DNA of 44,896 nt, taken from the NCBI GenBank assembly GCA_003131315.1, contig PKUV01000193.1, positions 1-44,896 of the forward strand, in the 5' to 3' direction. A program made the position numbers and the translations under genes. Positions 1 through 8,206 of the stretch are shown here, piece by piece. Every line of letters starts with the position of its first letter. Positions within the stretch are counted from its first letter, which is position 1. A model generated the notes under the pieces. The model did no database searches, was not told the origin of the DNA, and saw only the letters and a list, made by a program, of their open reading frames with translations. This DNA is from Acidobacteriaceae bacterium. GTDB taxonomy: Bacteria > Acidobacteriota > Terriglobia > Terriglobales > Acidobacteriaceae.

Positions 1-601
1 TGATGGTCATCGATGTGGTGATTTGTTCGAGGTTGATGCCGTCGAAGAGAATCTCCATATCTTCGAGCGAATCGATGGCCACGCCGCACTTGCCGACTTC
101 GCCTTCGCTGGCCGCGTGATCGGAGTCGTAGCCCATGAGCGTGGGCAGATCGAAAGCAACGGAGAGTCCGCCGCCGCCGTGTTCGAGGAGATATTTGTAG
201 CGCTGGTTGGTTTCTTCGGGCGAGGCGAAGCCGGAGAACATGCGCATCGTCCAGAGCTTGCCGCGGTAGCCGGTGGCGTGAATGCCGCGCGTGTAGGGCG
301 GTTGGCCGGGATACCCGAGGTATTGATCGTAGTTCCAGTCGGCGGGGAGATCGGCCTGGGTGTAGAGGCGGCGAATCGGTGCGTTCGAGATCGTGCTGAA
401 GCGGGCGTGGCCGTTCTCGTCGAGGTTGGTGCCAGTGGGAGCGCCGATCGGTTTTTCGGGAGACTTGTCGAGCGTGGGCGCTAGAGTTTTCTCGGCCCAA
501 TCCTTTTCGGACGCGACGGGATGACGGCCTTCAAATACGTCGGAAATCGGGCTTTCAGCTACGGCCTTGTGCAGATCGGCTTTCGGTTTGTTCTCGGGCA
601 T
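1..601 (-). CDS. Methylmalonyl-CoA mutase family, N-terminal part (cut by the left edge)
   Basis: Reading on the minus strand from ATG at 601, the frame is open to the window edge and gives the first 200 residues of a methylmalonyl-CoA mutase large/alpha subunit. The family signature [18 protein letters not shown] is at residues 103-120, followed by the conserved stretches [29 protein letters not shown] and [23 protein letters not shown], all from the substrate-binding TIM barrel. The enzyme isomerises methylmalonyl-CoA and succinyl-CoA (or related acyl-CoAs) with adenosylcobalamin in the cytoplasm. The B12 domain, if fused, would lie outside the window, so a split subunit or an isobutyryl-CoA-mutase-like paralogue cannot be excluded. 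GGGGA lies just upstream of the start. Family assignment is strong; exact substrate is not settled. Confidence 0.93.
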   Translation of the reverse strand, partial: MPENKPKADLHKAVAESPISDVFEGRHPVASEKDWAEKTLAPTLDKSPEKPIGAPTGTNLDENGHARFSTISNAPIRRLYTQADLPADWNYDQYLGYPGQPPYTRGIHATGYRGKLWTMRMFSGFASPEETNQRYKYLLEHGGGGLSVAFDLPTLMGYDSDHAASEGEVGKCGVAIDSLEDMEILFDGINLEQITTSMTI

Positions 602-699
602 TCAGTTCCCCACTCCGGCTTTGATGATAGAGGAGGATCGTCATGCTGCAAAATGGCGCGACCGACCGAGCGGTTGGTGAAAGTCAAATTCAAGTTCAT

Positions 700-779
700 A
701 ACCACGAAGGACACAAAGGATCACGAAGGAAATCCTCAGAAATTCAAGCCTTCGTGTGACTTCGTGTCCTTTGTGGTTG
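700..779. repeat. ACCACGAAGGACAC-type inverted repeat
   Basis: Two arms of about 30 nt (700-729 and 749-779) are near-perfect reverse complements around a short spacer and would fold as a long hairpin. It fills the gap between the mutase start and the methyltransferase gene. The same arms occur at 35614-35642 and 35784-35814, where a different repeat sits between them. Confidence 0.8.
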
Positions 780-848
780 ACAAATTTGGGACACTACCGA
801 GGTTTCGGTGTGCTTGACTCCGCTTGACGCCTGTTTTCTTCGGCACCT

Positions 849-1505
849 ATGCTTGGTCTTCTTTCGGCGGAGGGGATTCTGAAAGCGTTTCGGCGGTTAT
901 TGCAGCGTACTCCGGTGTACGGCGCGTACAAGGCGCTTGGCCACTATCCCGACTACTGGTACTGGATACTGCGCGGGCGACCGCCGCGATCTCCGCATCT
1001 GTTGAAACAGAAAGTTGTGCGCGAATACGGCGAGAAATTTGGACTGAAGACCCTGGTCGAGACCGGAACTTATTACGGCGAGATGGTCGCTGCGATGAAG
1101 AGCCGTTTCGACCGTATCTATTCCATCGAATACGTCCCGGCGCTGGCGGAGCGGGCCACACGCAAATTCGCGCGCGATGAGCACGTTCGAATTTTCTGTG
1201 GAGACAGCCGTGTGGTCATGCCCGAGGTGCTGGCGCTGCTCAACGGTGCGGCACTGTTCTGGCTGGACGCTGGTTACTACGGCTGGGTTGGCAAGCAGGG
1301 CGATCAGCAGCGGTTATCGGCGGAACTGGAGATGATTCTGAGCCACCCGTACCCGCACATGATCCTGCTCGACGACGCGCACGGACTGACGGGCCGGGAC
1401 GGGATTCCTTCGGTCGGCGACGTGAAGGCTTATGTGGAGTCGAAGTTTCCGCAGCGGTCGGTGGAAGTGGAGTTCGACATCATGCGGGTGACGCTACGGG
1501 GATAG
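849..1505 (+). CDS. Class I SAM-dependent methyltransferase-like protein
   Basis: A 218-residue soluble protein. Residues 69-95 look like the first strand-loop-helix and second strand of a Rossmann methyltransferase: LVETGTYYG (motif I, acidic residue then Gly-rich turn) followed by YSIEY with an acidic residue that would bind the SAM ribose. FCGDS near residue 116 fits the post-II position, and an LLDDAH segment near residue 170 resembles the acidic motif of sugar O-methyltransferase-like proteins. The substrate is unknown. The convergent neighbour is a lipopolysaccharide-type glycosyltransferase, which suggests glycan modification, but that is only context. The start is ATG 849, after a repeat-rich leader. 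Methyltransferase fold is moderately certain; activity is inference. Confidence 0.7.
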   Translation: MLGLLSAEGILKAFRRLLQRTPVYGAYKALGHYPDYWYWILRGRPPRSPHLLKQKVVREYGEKFGLKTLVETGTYYGEMVAAMKSRFDRIYSIEYVPALAERATRKFARDEHVRIFCGDSRVVMPEVLALLNGAALFWLDAGYYGWVGKQGDQQRLSAELEMILSHPYPHMILLDDAHGLTGRDGIPSVGDVKAYVESKFPQRSVEVEFDIMRVTLRG

Positions 1506-1517
1506 TTTTCGCCGCCT

Positions 1518-1541
1518 GAGACGCGGCAAGCCGCGTCTCTA
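1518..1541. repeat. GAGACGCGG palindrome (REP-like)
   Basis: A perfect hairpin, GAGACGCGG / CCGCGTCTC around a CAAG-type loop, lies between two convergent genes. On the minus strand its end supplies the TAG stop codon (1541-1539) of the glycosyltransferase. Related palindromes are at 18872-18936 and 35831-35858. Confidence 0.8.
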
Positions 1542-2387
1542 CGTTGATTTTTCTTTGCGTGCCAGTTCCCACGCCTTTGCATATTTCCACGATATGTAGA
1601 CAGCGTGATAGACGTGCAGCAGTAGGCCTTCGCGGCCGTCGAGAAATCCGAGGCGGAAGATGTAGTTGTAGAGGAACGTCGCGATTGGACGCACGATGAT
1701 GTTGAACAAGCTGAAGCCGCGTCGGCCTTTGGCGATTGCCATCTCGGCGCCGAGCGACGAGTAGCGGTTCATGTGGTCGATGTAGTCGGCTATCGTGGGG
1801 TAGGAGTGGTGAAGGAGGGCGCCGCGGAGCCGTCTCGATGACATGACGATTCCGTTTGACTTGTACTCTTTGACCTCCAATATTTCGTGAACCGCAGTTT
1901 CCTTAAACCTGCCGGAGCCTCGCCGGAACAGCCTCAATTTGCGGTCGGGCCAGAAGCCTCCGCGCTTTATCCAGCGCCCGAGGAAGTAGTTCTTACGCGG
2001 CATCAAAAAACCGTTTACGAAAATTGGAGACGAGGTGCCATCGGGCAATTTCTGTCTAAATTTGTCACCTTGGGGTGGATACTTAACAACTCTCTGAACT
2101 TCCTCGGTGAGTTCATTGCTCACTTCCTCATCCGCATCCAAACTCAGAATCCAATCGCCCGCCGCCTTGTCGATCGCTGAATTCTTCTGCGCGGCGTAGC
2201 CCTTCCATTCTTCGACGAAGACTTTTGCGCCGAAGGATTTTGCGATCTCGACGGTGCGGTCGGTGGAGCCGGAGTCGACGACGATGATCTCGCCTTTGCC
2301 GCCGGCGACGATCGCTTGCACGCTGGCCAGCGTGCGTCCGATGTTGGCCTCTTCGTTGTGGGTGATGATGACGACGGAGAGGATCAC
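1539..2387 (-). CDS. Family 2 glycosyltransferase (WaaE/KdtX-like)
   Basis: A 282-residue protein opening with VILSVVIITHNEEANIGRTL and then IIVVDSGSTDRT and LSLDADEE. These are the GT-A nucleotide-sugar fold, the VDSGSTD loop and the DxD-type metal site of GT2 enzymes. The later RHGGFWPDRKLRLFRR-like segment and the C-terminal region match the WaaE/KdtX subgroup, which adds sugars to lipopolysaccharide inner core at the inner membrane. I chose GTG 2387 because AGGAG sits six bases upstream and homology begins there. An in-frame extension to 2468 would translate a GC-rich palindrome (2440-2462) and is unlikely. The stop codon lies in the palindrome at 1518-1541. Confidence 0.85.
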   Translation of the reverse strand: MILSVVIITHNEEANIGRTLASVQAIVAGGKGEIIVVDSGSTDRTVEIAKSFGAKVFVEEWKGYAAQKNSAIDKAAGDWILSLDADEEVSNELTEEVQRVVKYPPQGDKFRQKLPDGTSSPIFVNGFLMPRKNYFLGRWIKRGGFWPDRKLRLFRRGSGRFKETAVHEILEVKEYKSNGIVMSSRRLRGALLHHSYPTIADYIDHMNRYSSLGAEMAIAKGRRGFSLFNIIVRPIATFLYNYIFRLGFLDGREGLLLHVYHAVYISWKYAKAWELARKEKST

Positions 2388-2439
2388 GCGGGGCTCCTGC
2401 CGCTGCCAGCCAAGAGCCTGCCGAGCTGCGCTCGGCTTG

Positions 2440-2462
2440 GACGGCCGAGGGCGGCCGTCCCC
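2440..2462. repeat. GGCCGAGGGCGGCC palindrome
   Basis: A short GC-rich inverted repeat (GACGGCC / GGCCGTC) upstream of the glycosyltransferase start. It argues against the longer N-terminal reading of that gene. Confidence 0.5.
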
Positions 2463-2629
2463 ACACAAGCCTTCTCCACAATAGCATTGCCGATGGCCGA
2501 GAGCTTCACGGAGAGAGGATACGCGAGAGGCGGCAAGGTAGGGAACCGAATAGCAGGTCCTTCAAAAGGGAAACGCCGGGCGGGGACGCCCGGCGCTCCA
2601 TTGAAGAATTCCTCGCTACTGTTGCGGTC

Positions 2630-4708
2630 TTACTGTTGCGGTTGGGCCGGAGGGTTCGCCGGCGTGGGCTGGTCGGCTGGCCGCGGCGCTACGTGCGGAA
2701 TATTCGGCGTGTGGGTGACCTCGCCCCGCTCGGCCTCGGCGATCTGAATACCGGCATGATCGAGCAGGAGACCGATGGCCCGATCCAGCTCGATTTCTGC
2801 CTTTTCGTACAGGGCCTTGGCGGAGACGAGCGTGACTTCGGCCTGGGTCATGGCTGCCTGGTTCTGCAGCACCAGGGTTGAGGTGGATGCGCCGAGCGCA
2901 TATTTCTTTTGTTCGGCGTCGAGAGACTGGCGCGCCAAATCCACGGCGGCCTGGGCCGAAGCGACGCTGGCCCGATTCTGCTGCACGCCAAACTGCGCGT
3001 TGCGCACCTCAATGCGCACCTGGTTCTCGATCTGCTGGAGGCGTAACTGGGCTTGCCGGTATTCGAATTCCGAACGTACCTGCGTTGCTTGAGCAGCGCG
3101 GTTGCGAATCGGGATGGTGAGCTGCAATCCCACGCCCTTGTCAGGAGCCGTCGAATCGACCAACTGACCTAGGGCACCAGAGTAGGATGTGGCTGGAACT
3201 GCGCTGCCAGTGCATTTTGTCGGGTCCGTCTTACAAATGTAGTCGGGGTTCAGAGAACCGCCCAACCCGGTTCCTTGGTAGTAGGCGAACAAGTCCAGAC
3301 TCGGCAACAGAGCACTGCGAATGGCCTTGTTGCTGATCTCGGTATTGGAAAGGTTGATGCGCGCCTCCGCCAGTTCGGGACGATGCGCGAGCGCATTGTT
3401 GACTAGGTCCTGAGTAGGGACGACCGCTTCCTGCGCCGGCAGTTCCATGGTTGAGGTAGGAATTACTTCGGCGTCGGCCAGTACCGGATCGACGAGCGTG
3501 CGGCTGAGCGCATTCTTCATGAGCAGTTGCTGCAGCTCAAGATTGGTCAGCGCCAGGGTCAGGGTTTGCTGATTGGTTGCGACGGTGCTCTGCGCCCGGA
3601 CCACTTCGATCGGCGCGAGGGTCCCGATTTGCACCTGCTTCTGGTTGTCGGAGAGGGTCTTCTGAGCGAAAGCCAGTTGCTCCTGCTGAACCCTGACGTT
3701 CTCGTAGGCGAATACCAGGTCCCAGTACATGTTTTCGATCTGGTCGACGGTGTTGGTGATCTGCCAGCGAAAGGCCACATCGGAGATTTCACGGTTGTTC
3801 TTGGCGATCTGAATGAAGCGAGTATTTGGGGCGAATCCGAAGCCTTGCAACAAGTGCTGCGTCGCTTGGGCGCGAAAATTCGAGTTGTATTGGGTCGCGA
3901 AAGCTTGATAAGGCGAGAGTGGACTTGCGGTGCCCCGAGTGTTGTTGAATCCGACGGAAAGATTCGTGCCCCACTGGAACCCTTGCTGGTAGCCAAAGTC
4001 CCACGTGGCCGTATGACTGTCCGAAAAAGGGGGGGCGAATGGGCTCACAGTTTGAGTACGGTTCTGATCCAGTTGCAGCGTTCCCGTGAGGATAGGGTCG
4101 AAGCTGGTGATGAGCGGACCGCTGCCCAGGGTTGATACGACCAGGCCTCCCGTCCCGGTGCCGGCGCCGCCTGCCGCGACCGAGGTTCCGCCCTGGCCCG
4201 AGCCAACCTGCGAGCCGAGCCCGCCTACGCCGCCGCCGGGCGTGTTCTGCACGACACCGCTGTTAACACCGAGAATGCTGGAGCCGGCTTTGGCGCGCCA
4301 GACGTCGGTATCGGCGATGTTCAGGTTGTAGCGGGCGATCGCGATATCGAGATTGTTTTCGAGCGCCAGCGCGACCGCGTCGTTCATCGAGATGTAAAGT
4401 TTGCCATCGTGCATGAGCTGGTCGATCCGAGGCGTGTTGGCCAGGTTCGGCGGCGCTACGTGGCGCGCAGTGTAGGGCGCGAGCGGGTTGGGGAAGGACG
4501 ACTGCGGTTTCGAGTATTCCTTCACGTCAAATGGCTGCGACGATGACGGCACAGCCTTTTGGGTCTGCATCTGCGCCGACGGCGCACTGGGCACAGGCGA
4601 GGCATTCTGCGCCCACCCGGCAGGTATCATGATAGCGGCAAGAAAAACGGCGGCGGCCCGCTGAAACGCAGTCAACACGGTAGAACGTTGCATTTGCATC
4701 ATCTCCAT
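2630..4708 (-). CDS. TolC-family outer membrane efflux protein
   Basis: A 692-residue protein with an N-terminal signal peptide ending near AGWAQ. It then has the two repeated OEP modules of TolC-like proteins: AVALALENNLDIAIARYNLNIADTDVWRAKAG in the first and LAHRPELAEARINLSNTEISNKAIRSALLPSLDLFAYY in the second, each followed by long amphipathic coiled coils. Such proteins form trimeric outer membrane/periplasmic channels for RND or ABC pumps. No pump or adaptor gene is adjacent, so it is an orphan here. A Gly-rich insert (about residues 155-195) and a Pro/Gln-rich tail are unusual additions. The ATG at 4693 has GGAG nine bases upstream and may be the real start rather than ATG 4708. Confidence 0.9.
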   Translation of the reverse strand: MEMMQMQRSTVLTAFQRAAAVFLAAIMIPAGWAQNASPVPSAPSAQMQTQKAVPSSSQPFDVKEYSKPQSSFPNPLAPYTARHVAPPNLANTPRIDQLMHDGKLYISMNDAVALALENNLDIAIARYNLNIADTDVWRAKAGSSILGVNSGVVQNTPGGGVGGLGSQVGSGQGGTSVAAGGAGTGTGGLVVSTLGSGPLITSFDPILTGTLQLDQNRTQTVSPFAPPFSDSHTATWDFGYQQGFQWGTNLSVGFNNTRGTASPLSPYQAFATQYNSNFRAQATQHLLQGFGFAPNTRFIQIAKNNREISDVAFRWQITNTVDQIENMYWDLVFAYENVRVQQEQLAFAQKTLSDNQKQVQIGTLAPIEVVRAQSTVATNQQTLTLALTNLELQQLLMKNALSRTLVDPVLADAEVIPTSTMELPAQEAVVPTQDLVNNALAHRPELAEARINLSNTEISNKAIRSALLPSLDLFAYYQGTGLGGSLNPDYICKTDPTKCTGSAVPATSYSGALGQLVDSTAPDKGVGLQLTIPIRNRAAQATQVRSEFEYRQAQLRLQQIENQVRIEVRNAQFGVQQNRASVASAQAAVDLARQSLDAEQKKYALGASTSTLVLQNQAAMTQAEVTLVSAKALYEKAEIELDRAIGLLLDHAGIQIAEAERGEVTHTPNIPHVAPRPADQPTPANPPAQPQQ

Positions 4709-4802
4709 TGATCACACTCAATCGATCAGGCTCGAGAGGCACGGACGTAGTAGTGCGCACTTTTACTTACCCTTTGCTAATACGTAGAACGACAGGCAAG
4801 AG

Positions 4803-4842
4803 TTCCTTGCAATCTTCTCCTTGCAGTCCTCTCCTTGCAATA
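4803..4842. repeat. Short TTGCAAGGAGA tandem repeat in the tolC leader
   Basis: Three imperfect copies of a 13-14-base unit, reading TTGCAAGGAGA on the minus strand, stand between tolC and truA. The rest of 4709-4987 shows no gene; it is lower in GC and should hold the divergent promoters of both genes, but I cannot place them with confidence. Confidence 0.5.
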
Positions 4843-4987
4843 CCGGGGAAAGGCAATCTTTTCCATTTCCATTGATCGTAAGTGAAATAGTATAGCTGAC
4901 GCGCCGCTGCACTTTCTGTGATAGCGGCGGTAAAACTTTGTAAATAGTAACGATGATGCTCAGGCAGCTTAGGACTCGAAAAAGAAC

Positions 4988-5770
4988 GTGCGTAATCTCA
5001 GACTGATCCTTTCTTATGACGGCGCCGAGTTCGCCGGCTGGCAGGTGCAGCCCGGCCGGACGACGGTGCAAGGCGCGCTGACCTCAGCCATTGGACGGTT
5101 GAGCGGGGAAAATGTACTGCCCCAGGGTTCCGGCCGGACCGACGCGGGCGTGCACGCACTGGCCCAGGTGGCGAGTTTTGCGACCGCGTCGGCAATTCCG
5201 GTCGAAAACTGGATGCGGGCGCTGAACCACATTCTGCCGGCTTCGATCCGGGTGCTGGAGGTGACGGAGGCCGCGCCCGAATTCCACGCGCGCAAGTCGG
5301 CGCGCGCCAAGACTTATCGCTATCGCATTCACCGCGGAGCGATCTGTCCGCCGTTTCTGGCGCGGTATGTGTGGCATTACCCTTATCCGCTGGAAGAATC
5401 GGCGATGGTTGCAGCCGCTGGCGTGGTCGTGGGCGAGCACGATTTCACGTCGTTCGCGGCGGTGGATCCGGGGCGAGTGGAACGGATGGCGGCCGAGGAA
5501 AATGTTCGGACGAGCAATGTTCGCACGACTAACGTCCGGACGATCTTCTCTTCCAGTTGGGCGCGCGAAGGCGAAGAACTGATTTATACGGTTCGCGGCA
5601 GCGGATTTCTTCATCACATGGTGCGGAACCTGGTCGGCACATTCCTGCTGGTGGGGAAGGGAACGCTGACCCTGGAAGATTTGCGCCGCATCCTCGACGC
5701 GCGTGAGCGCACTGCGGCTGGCCCGACCGCGCCCGCCAGCGGGCTGTATCTGGTCGAAGTGGAATACTGA
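4988..5770 (+). CDS. truA: tRNA pseudouridine(38-40) synthase TruA
   Basis: A 260-residue protein matching TruA in length and motifs. It isomerises uridines 38-40 in tRNA anticodon arms. The catalytic aspartate is D52 in GSGRTDAGVHALAQV; the N-terminal LRLILSYDGAEFAGWQVQP and the C-terminal FLHHMVRNLVGTFLLVGKG are family hallmarks. The start is GTG 4988. Oddly, residues around 175-190 contain three consecutive NVRT units (NVRTSNVRTTNVRTIF), where homologues normally carry one VRTI-type segment. This looks like an in-frame expansion of a 15-base unit near 5510-5545. Function should not be affected if the loop is surface-exposed. Confidence 0.96.
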   Translation: MRNLRLILSYDGAEFAGWQVQPGRTTVQGALTSAIGRLSGENVLPQGSGRTDAGVHALAQVASFATASAIPVENWMRALNHILPASIRVLEVTEAAPEFHARKSARAKTYRYRIHRGAICPPFLARYVWHYPYPLEESAMVAAAGVVVGEHDFTSFAAVDPGRVERMAAEENVRTSNVRTTNVRTIFSSSWAREGEELIYTVRGSGFLHHMVRNLVGTFLLVGKGTLTLEDLRRILDARERTAAGPTAPASGLYLVEVEY

Positions 5771-5791
5771 CGCAAACAGCCCATCACCAAG

Positions 5792-5874
5792 TTGTCATCC
5801 TGAGCGAAGCGAAGGACCTGCTGTCTCGTGCACTGACAAAAAAGCAGGTCCTTCGCTGCGCTCAGGATGACAAT
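5792..5874. repeat. GTCATCCTGAGCGAAGCGAAGG inverted repeat, copy 1
   Basis: Arms of about 31 nt (5792-5822 and 5843-5874) are almost perfect reverse complements around a 20-nt loop. The element lies directly between truA and the aldehyde dehydrogenase gene and may also act as a transcription barrier. A second full copy is at 7528-7609 and a half copy at 24399-24443. Confidence 0.85.
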
Positions 5875-5932
5875 TCATAAAAAAATGAAGTTGGTGGCGC
5901 ACCCCTTCCGTCCCGCGTACACTTCTTCGCAG

Positions 5933-7504
5933 ATGGCCACCGAGGTCGAACTCGCCGTCTCCCGCATCGCCTCCGTGAATCCGGCGACGGGTGAAGTTCT
6001 GGGCGAACTGGACAGCGCTGGTCCGGCCGAAGTGCGCGCCGCGGTGGCTCGCTCGCGCGCCTCACAGCCGGACTGGAATGCCTGGGGCATCCGCAATCGC
6101 ATCCGGGTATTGCGCCGCTTTCAGCAGATTCTTCTCGCGCATAAGACCGACATCGCGCGGCGCATCACGCAGGAAGCAGGCAAGCCCCTGGTCGAAGCGC
6201 TCGTCACCGAAGTTCTGGTTGTGCTCGACGCGGCGCGATTCCTGATCGACAACGCATTCGAGATCTTACGCGAAGAAAAGCTGCCCCACGGAAATCCCGC
6301 GCTCAAAACCAAGTCCGGGCGCATTCTGCACGAGCCCTATGGCGTGGTCGGAATTATCTCGCCCTGGAATTATCCTTTCTCGATTCCGGCGACTGAGGCT
6401 CTGGCGGCGCTGGTTGCGGGAAATGCCGTAGTGCTCAAGCCCTCCGAGTTGACGCCGCTGATTGCGCTCGAACTACAGGTGCTGCTGCGCGAGGCCGGAG
6501 TTCCCGACGACGTTTTTCAAGTGCTCCCGGGCGAAGGCGAGACTGGGGCGGCACTGGTGAGAAGCGAAATCGACAAGCTGGTTTTCACTGGAAGTGTCGG
6601 CACGGGTCGTCGAATCGCGCAGATCGCCGCCGAACGCCTGCTTCCGTTGGTGCTGGAGCTGGGCGGCAAGGACGCCATGCTGGTGCTCGAAGACGCCGAC
6701 GTCGATGTCGCATCGAGCGGCGCCGTCTGGGGAGCTTTCGTGAACGCGGGGCAGACCTGCTTGTCGGTCGAACGCTGCTACGTGCATCGGAGTTTGTATC
6801 GGGCCTTCGTCGATGCTTGCTGCGAGAAGGCGCGCAAGCTGCGCGTCGGCAATGGCATGGATCCGGCTACCGAAATCGGCCCCATGATCCACGAGCGGCA
6901 AGTGCGCGTGGTGGAATCGCAGGTGGAGGATGCGAGGCAGCGCGGCGCCAGCGTTCTGGCTGGAGGCACGCGGTTGCGCGAACTTGGCCCAACATTTTTT
7001 GCGCCCACCGTGCTGGCGGACGTGGATCAGAACATGCGCGTGATGCAGGAAGAGACCTTCGGCCCGGTGCTGCCGATTGCGCCTTTCGCCGACGATGCCG
7101 AGGCGGTGCGCCTGGCCAACGATTCCGACTATGGACTGGCCGCCAGCGTTTGGACTCGCGATCGCGCCCGCGGCGAGCGACTGGCTCGCCAGATCGATGC
7201 TGGCACGGTGATGGTGAACGACGTCGTGTCGTGTTTCACCATCAGCGAAGCTCCACACGGCGGCGTGAAGTCGAGTGGCCTGGGGCGCACGCATGGGCGC
7301 TGGGGCCTGGAAGAAATGGTGCGCGTCAAGTATCTCGACAGCGACCGGGTTCCGCGCATGAAGAAAATCTGGTGGTTCGGCTACGGTGGTGGATTCGCGG
7401 GCGAGATGGAAGGCTTCCTCGACTTGCTGTATGGGCGACCCCTGCGAGAGAAACTCAAAGCCGGTGTCCGCTCCGCCGGAGCGCTGTGGCGGAGAAAATT
7501 GTAG
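5933..7504 (+). CDS. NAD(P)-dependent aldehyde dehydrogenase
   Basis: A 523-residue aldehyde dehydrogenase that oxidises an aldehyde to the acid. Seen in order: SPWNYPF with the conserved Asn (residue 145), NAVVLKPSE cofactor loop, FTGSVGTGR, ELGGKDAM with general base Glu near 242, NAGQTCLSVER with catalytic Cys 276, and EETFGPVLPI. The C-terminal tail after residue 485 (GEMEGFLDLLYGRPL then a basic amphipathic end) resembles the membrane-touching tails of fatty/aromatic aldehyde dehydrogenases. I placed the start at ATG 5933, where homology begins. In-frame ATGs at 5885 and 5867 also exist, but the latter is inside the preceding hairpin repeat. The specific substrate cannot be read from sequence. 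Confidence 0.9.
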   Translation: MATEVELAVSRIASVNPATGEVLGELDSAGPAEVRAAVARSRASQPDWNAWGIRNRIRVLRRFQQILLAHKTDIARRITQEAGKPLVEALVTEVLVVLDAARFLIDNAFEILREEKLPHGNPALKTKSGRILHEPYGVVGIISPWNYPFSIPATEALAALVAGNAVVLKPSELTPLIALELQVLLREAGVPDDVFQVLPGEGETGAALVRSEIDKLVFTGSVGTGRRIAQIAAERLLPLVLELGGKDAMLVLEDADVDVASSGAVWGAFVNAGQTCLSVERCYVHRSLYRAFVDACCEKARKLRVGNGMDPATEIGPMIHERQVRVVESQVEDARQRGASVLAGGTRLRELGPTFFAPTVLADVDQNMRVMQEETFGPVLPIAPFADDAEAVRLANDSDYGLAASVWTRDRARGERLARQIDAGTVMVNDVVSCFTISEAPHGGVKSSGLGRTHGRWGLEEMVRVKYLDSDRVPRMKKIWWFGYGGGFAGEMEGFLDLLYGRPLREKLKAGVRSAGALWRRKL

Positions 7505-7527
7505 AGCTGGAAAAGATTCCAAAATGT

Positions 7528-7609
7528 TTGTCATCCTGAGCGAAGCGAAGGACCTGCTGTCTCTTGCACTGACAGGAAAGCAGGTCCTTCGCTTCGCTCA
7601 GGATGACAA
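7528..7609. repeat. GTCATCCTGAGCGAAGCGAAGG inverted repeat, copy 2
   Basis: Second full copy of the element at 5792-5874, with the same arms and a similar loop, located immediately after the aldehyde dehydrogenase stop. The gene is therefore bracketed by two copies. Confidence 0.85.
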
Positions 7610-7625
7610 GAAGGTAATGTAAGTC

Positions 7626-8102
7626 ATGACCGACTCCCGCGTGCTCCTGCGCCACACCCTCGCCACCCTTGCCTATCGCGGAGCGAAAGCGATCCGCAAC
7701 GCTGGGGCGAGCTTTGCCGAATATGGCTCGGCCGAAACTTCGCGCACGCCGGCGAAAATTCTCGCGCACATCGGCGACTTGATGGACTGGGGCCTCGCCA
7801 TGTCCGAAGGCCGCCGCGAATGGCACGACACGGCTCCGCTCGCGTGGGAAAAAGAATGCGAGCGCTTTTTCACCGCCTTGAAAAAGTTCGACGACTATTT
7901 GGCGTCGGAGAAGCCGCTGCAAGTCTCCGCCGAAAAATTATTTCAGGGCCCGATCGCCGACGCGCTCACCCACGTAGGCCAGATCGCGATGCTGCGGCGG
8001 ATGGCCGGTGTCCCGCTGAAGGCCGAAAACTATTTCGTAGCCGAAATCACTGTGGGACGCGTCGCCGCGGATCAGGCGTCCCCGCGCAAGGAATTTGACT
8101 AG
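7626..8102 (+). CDS. DinB-like four-helix metal-binding protein
   Basis: A 158-residue protein with the DinB/YfiT layout: RHTLATLAYRGAKAI in helix 1, ILAHIGDLMDWGLAMSEG in helix 2 and ALTHVGQIAMLRRMAGVP in the last helix. Each contains a His in the position of the family's divalent-metal triad. Members are often thiol transferases or DNA-damage-induced proteins of unknown role, so no reaction is assigned. ATG 7626 follows the REP element by 16 bases. Its last 35 codons are duplicated at 10211-10319, after the next gene. Confidence 0.75.
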   Translation: MTDSRVLLRHTLATLAYRGAKAIRNAGASFAEYGSAETSRTPAKILAHIGDLMDWGLAMSEGRREWHDTAPLAWEKECERFFTALKKFDDYLASEKPLQVSAEKLFQGPIADALTHVGQIAMLRRMAGVPLKAENYFVAEITVGRVAADQASPRKEFD

Positions 8103-8206
8103 CGGTTCTCCATCGGCGCGAACGCAGGTTTGCAACCGCGACGAAAGCTCGGAGAGTTTGTTCGCACCGCTCTTCCCCAGTACACTGCTTGGCGTGAGGG
8201 GGGTAC

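Noticed and set aside
6473-7534. A 353-codon open frame on the minus strand
   Set aside because: It lies entirely opposite the aldehyde dehydrogenase gene, whose motifs are unambiguous; the predicted protein has no coherent domain.
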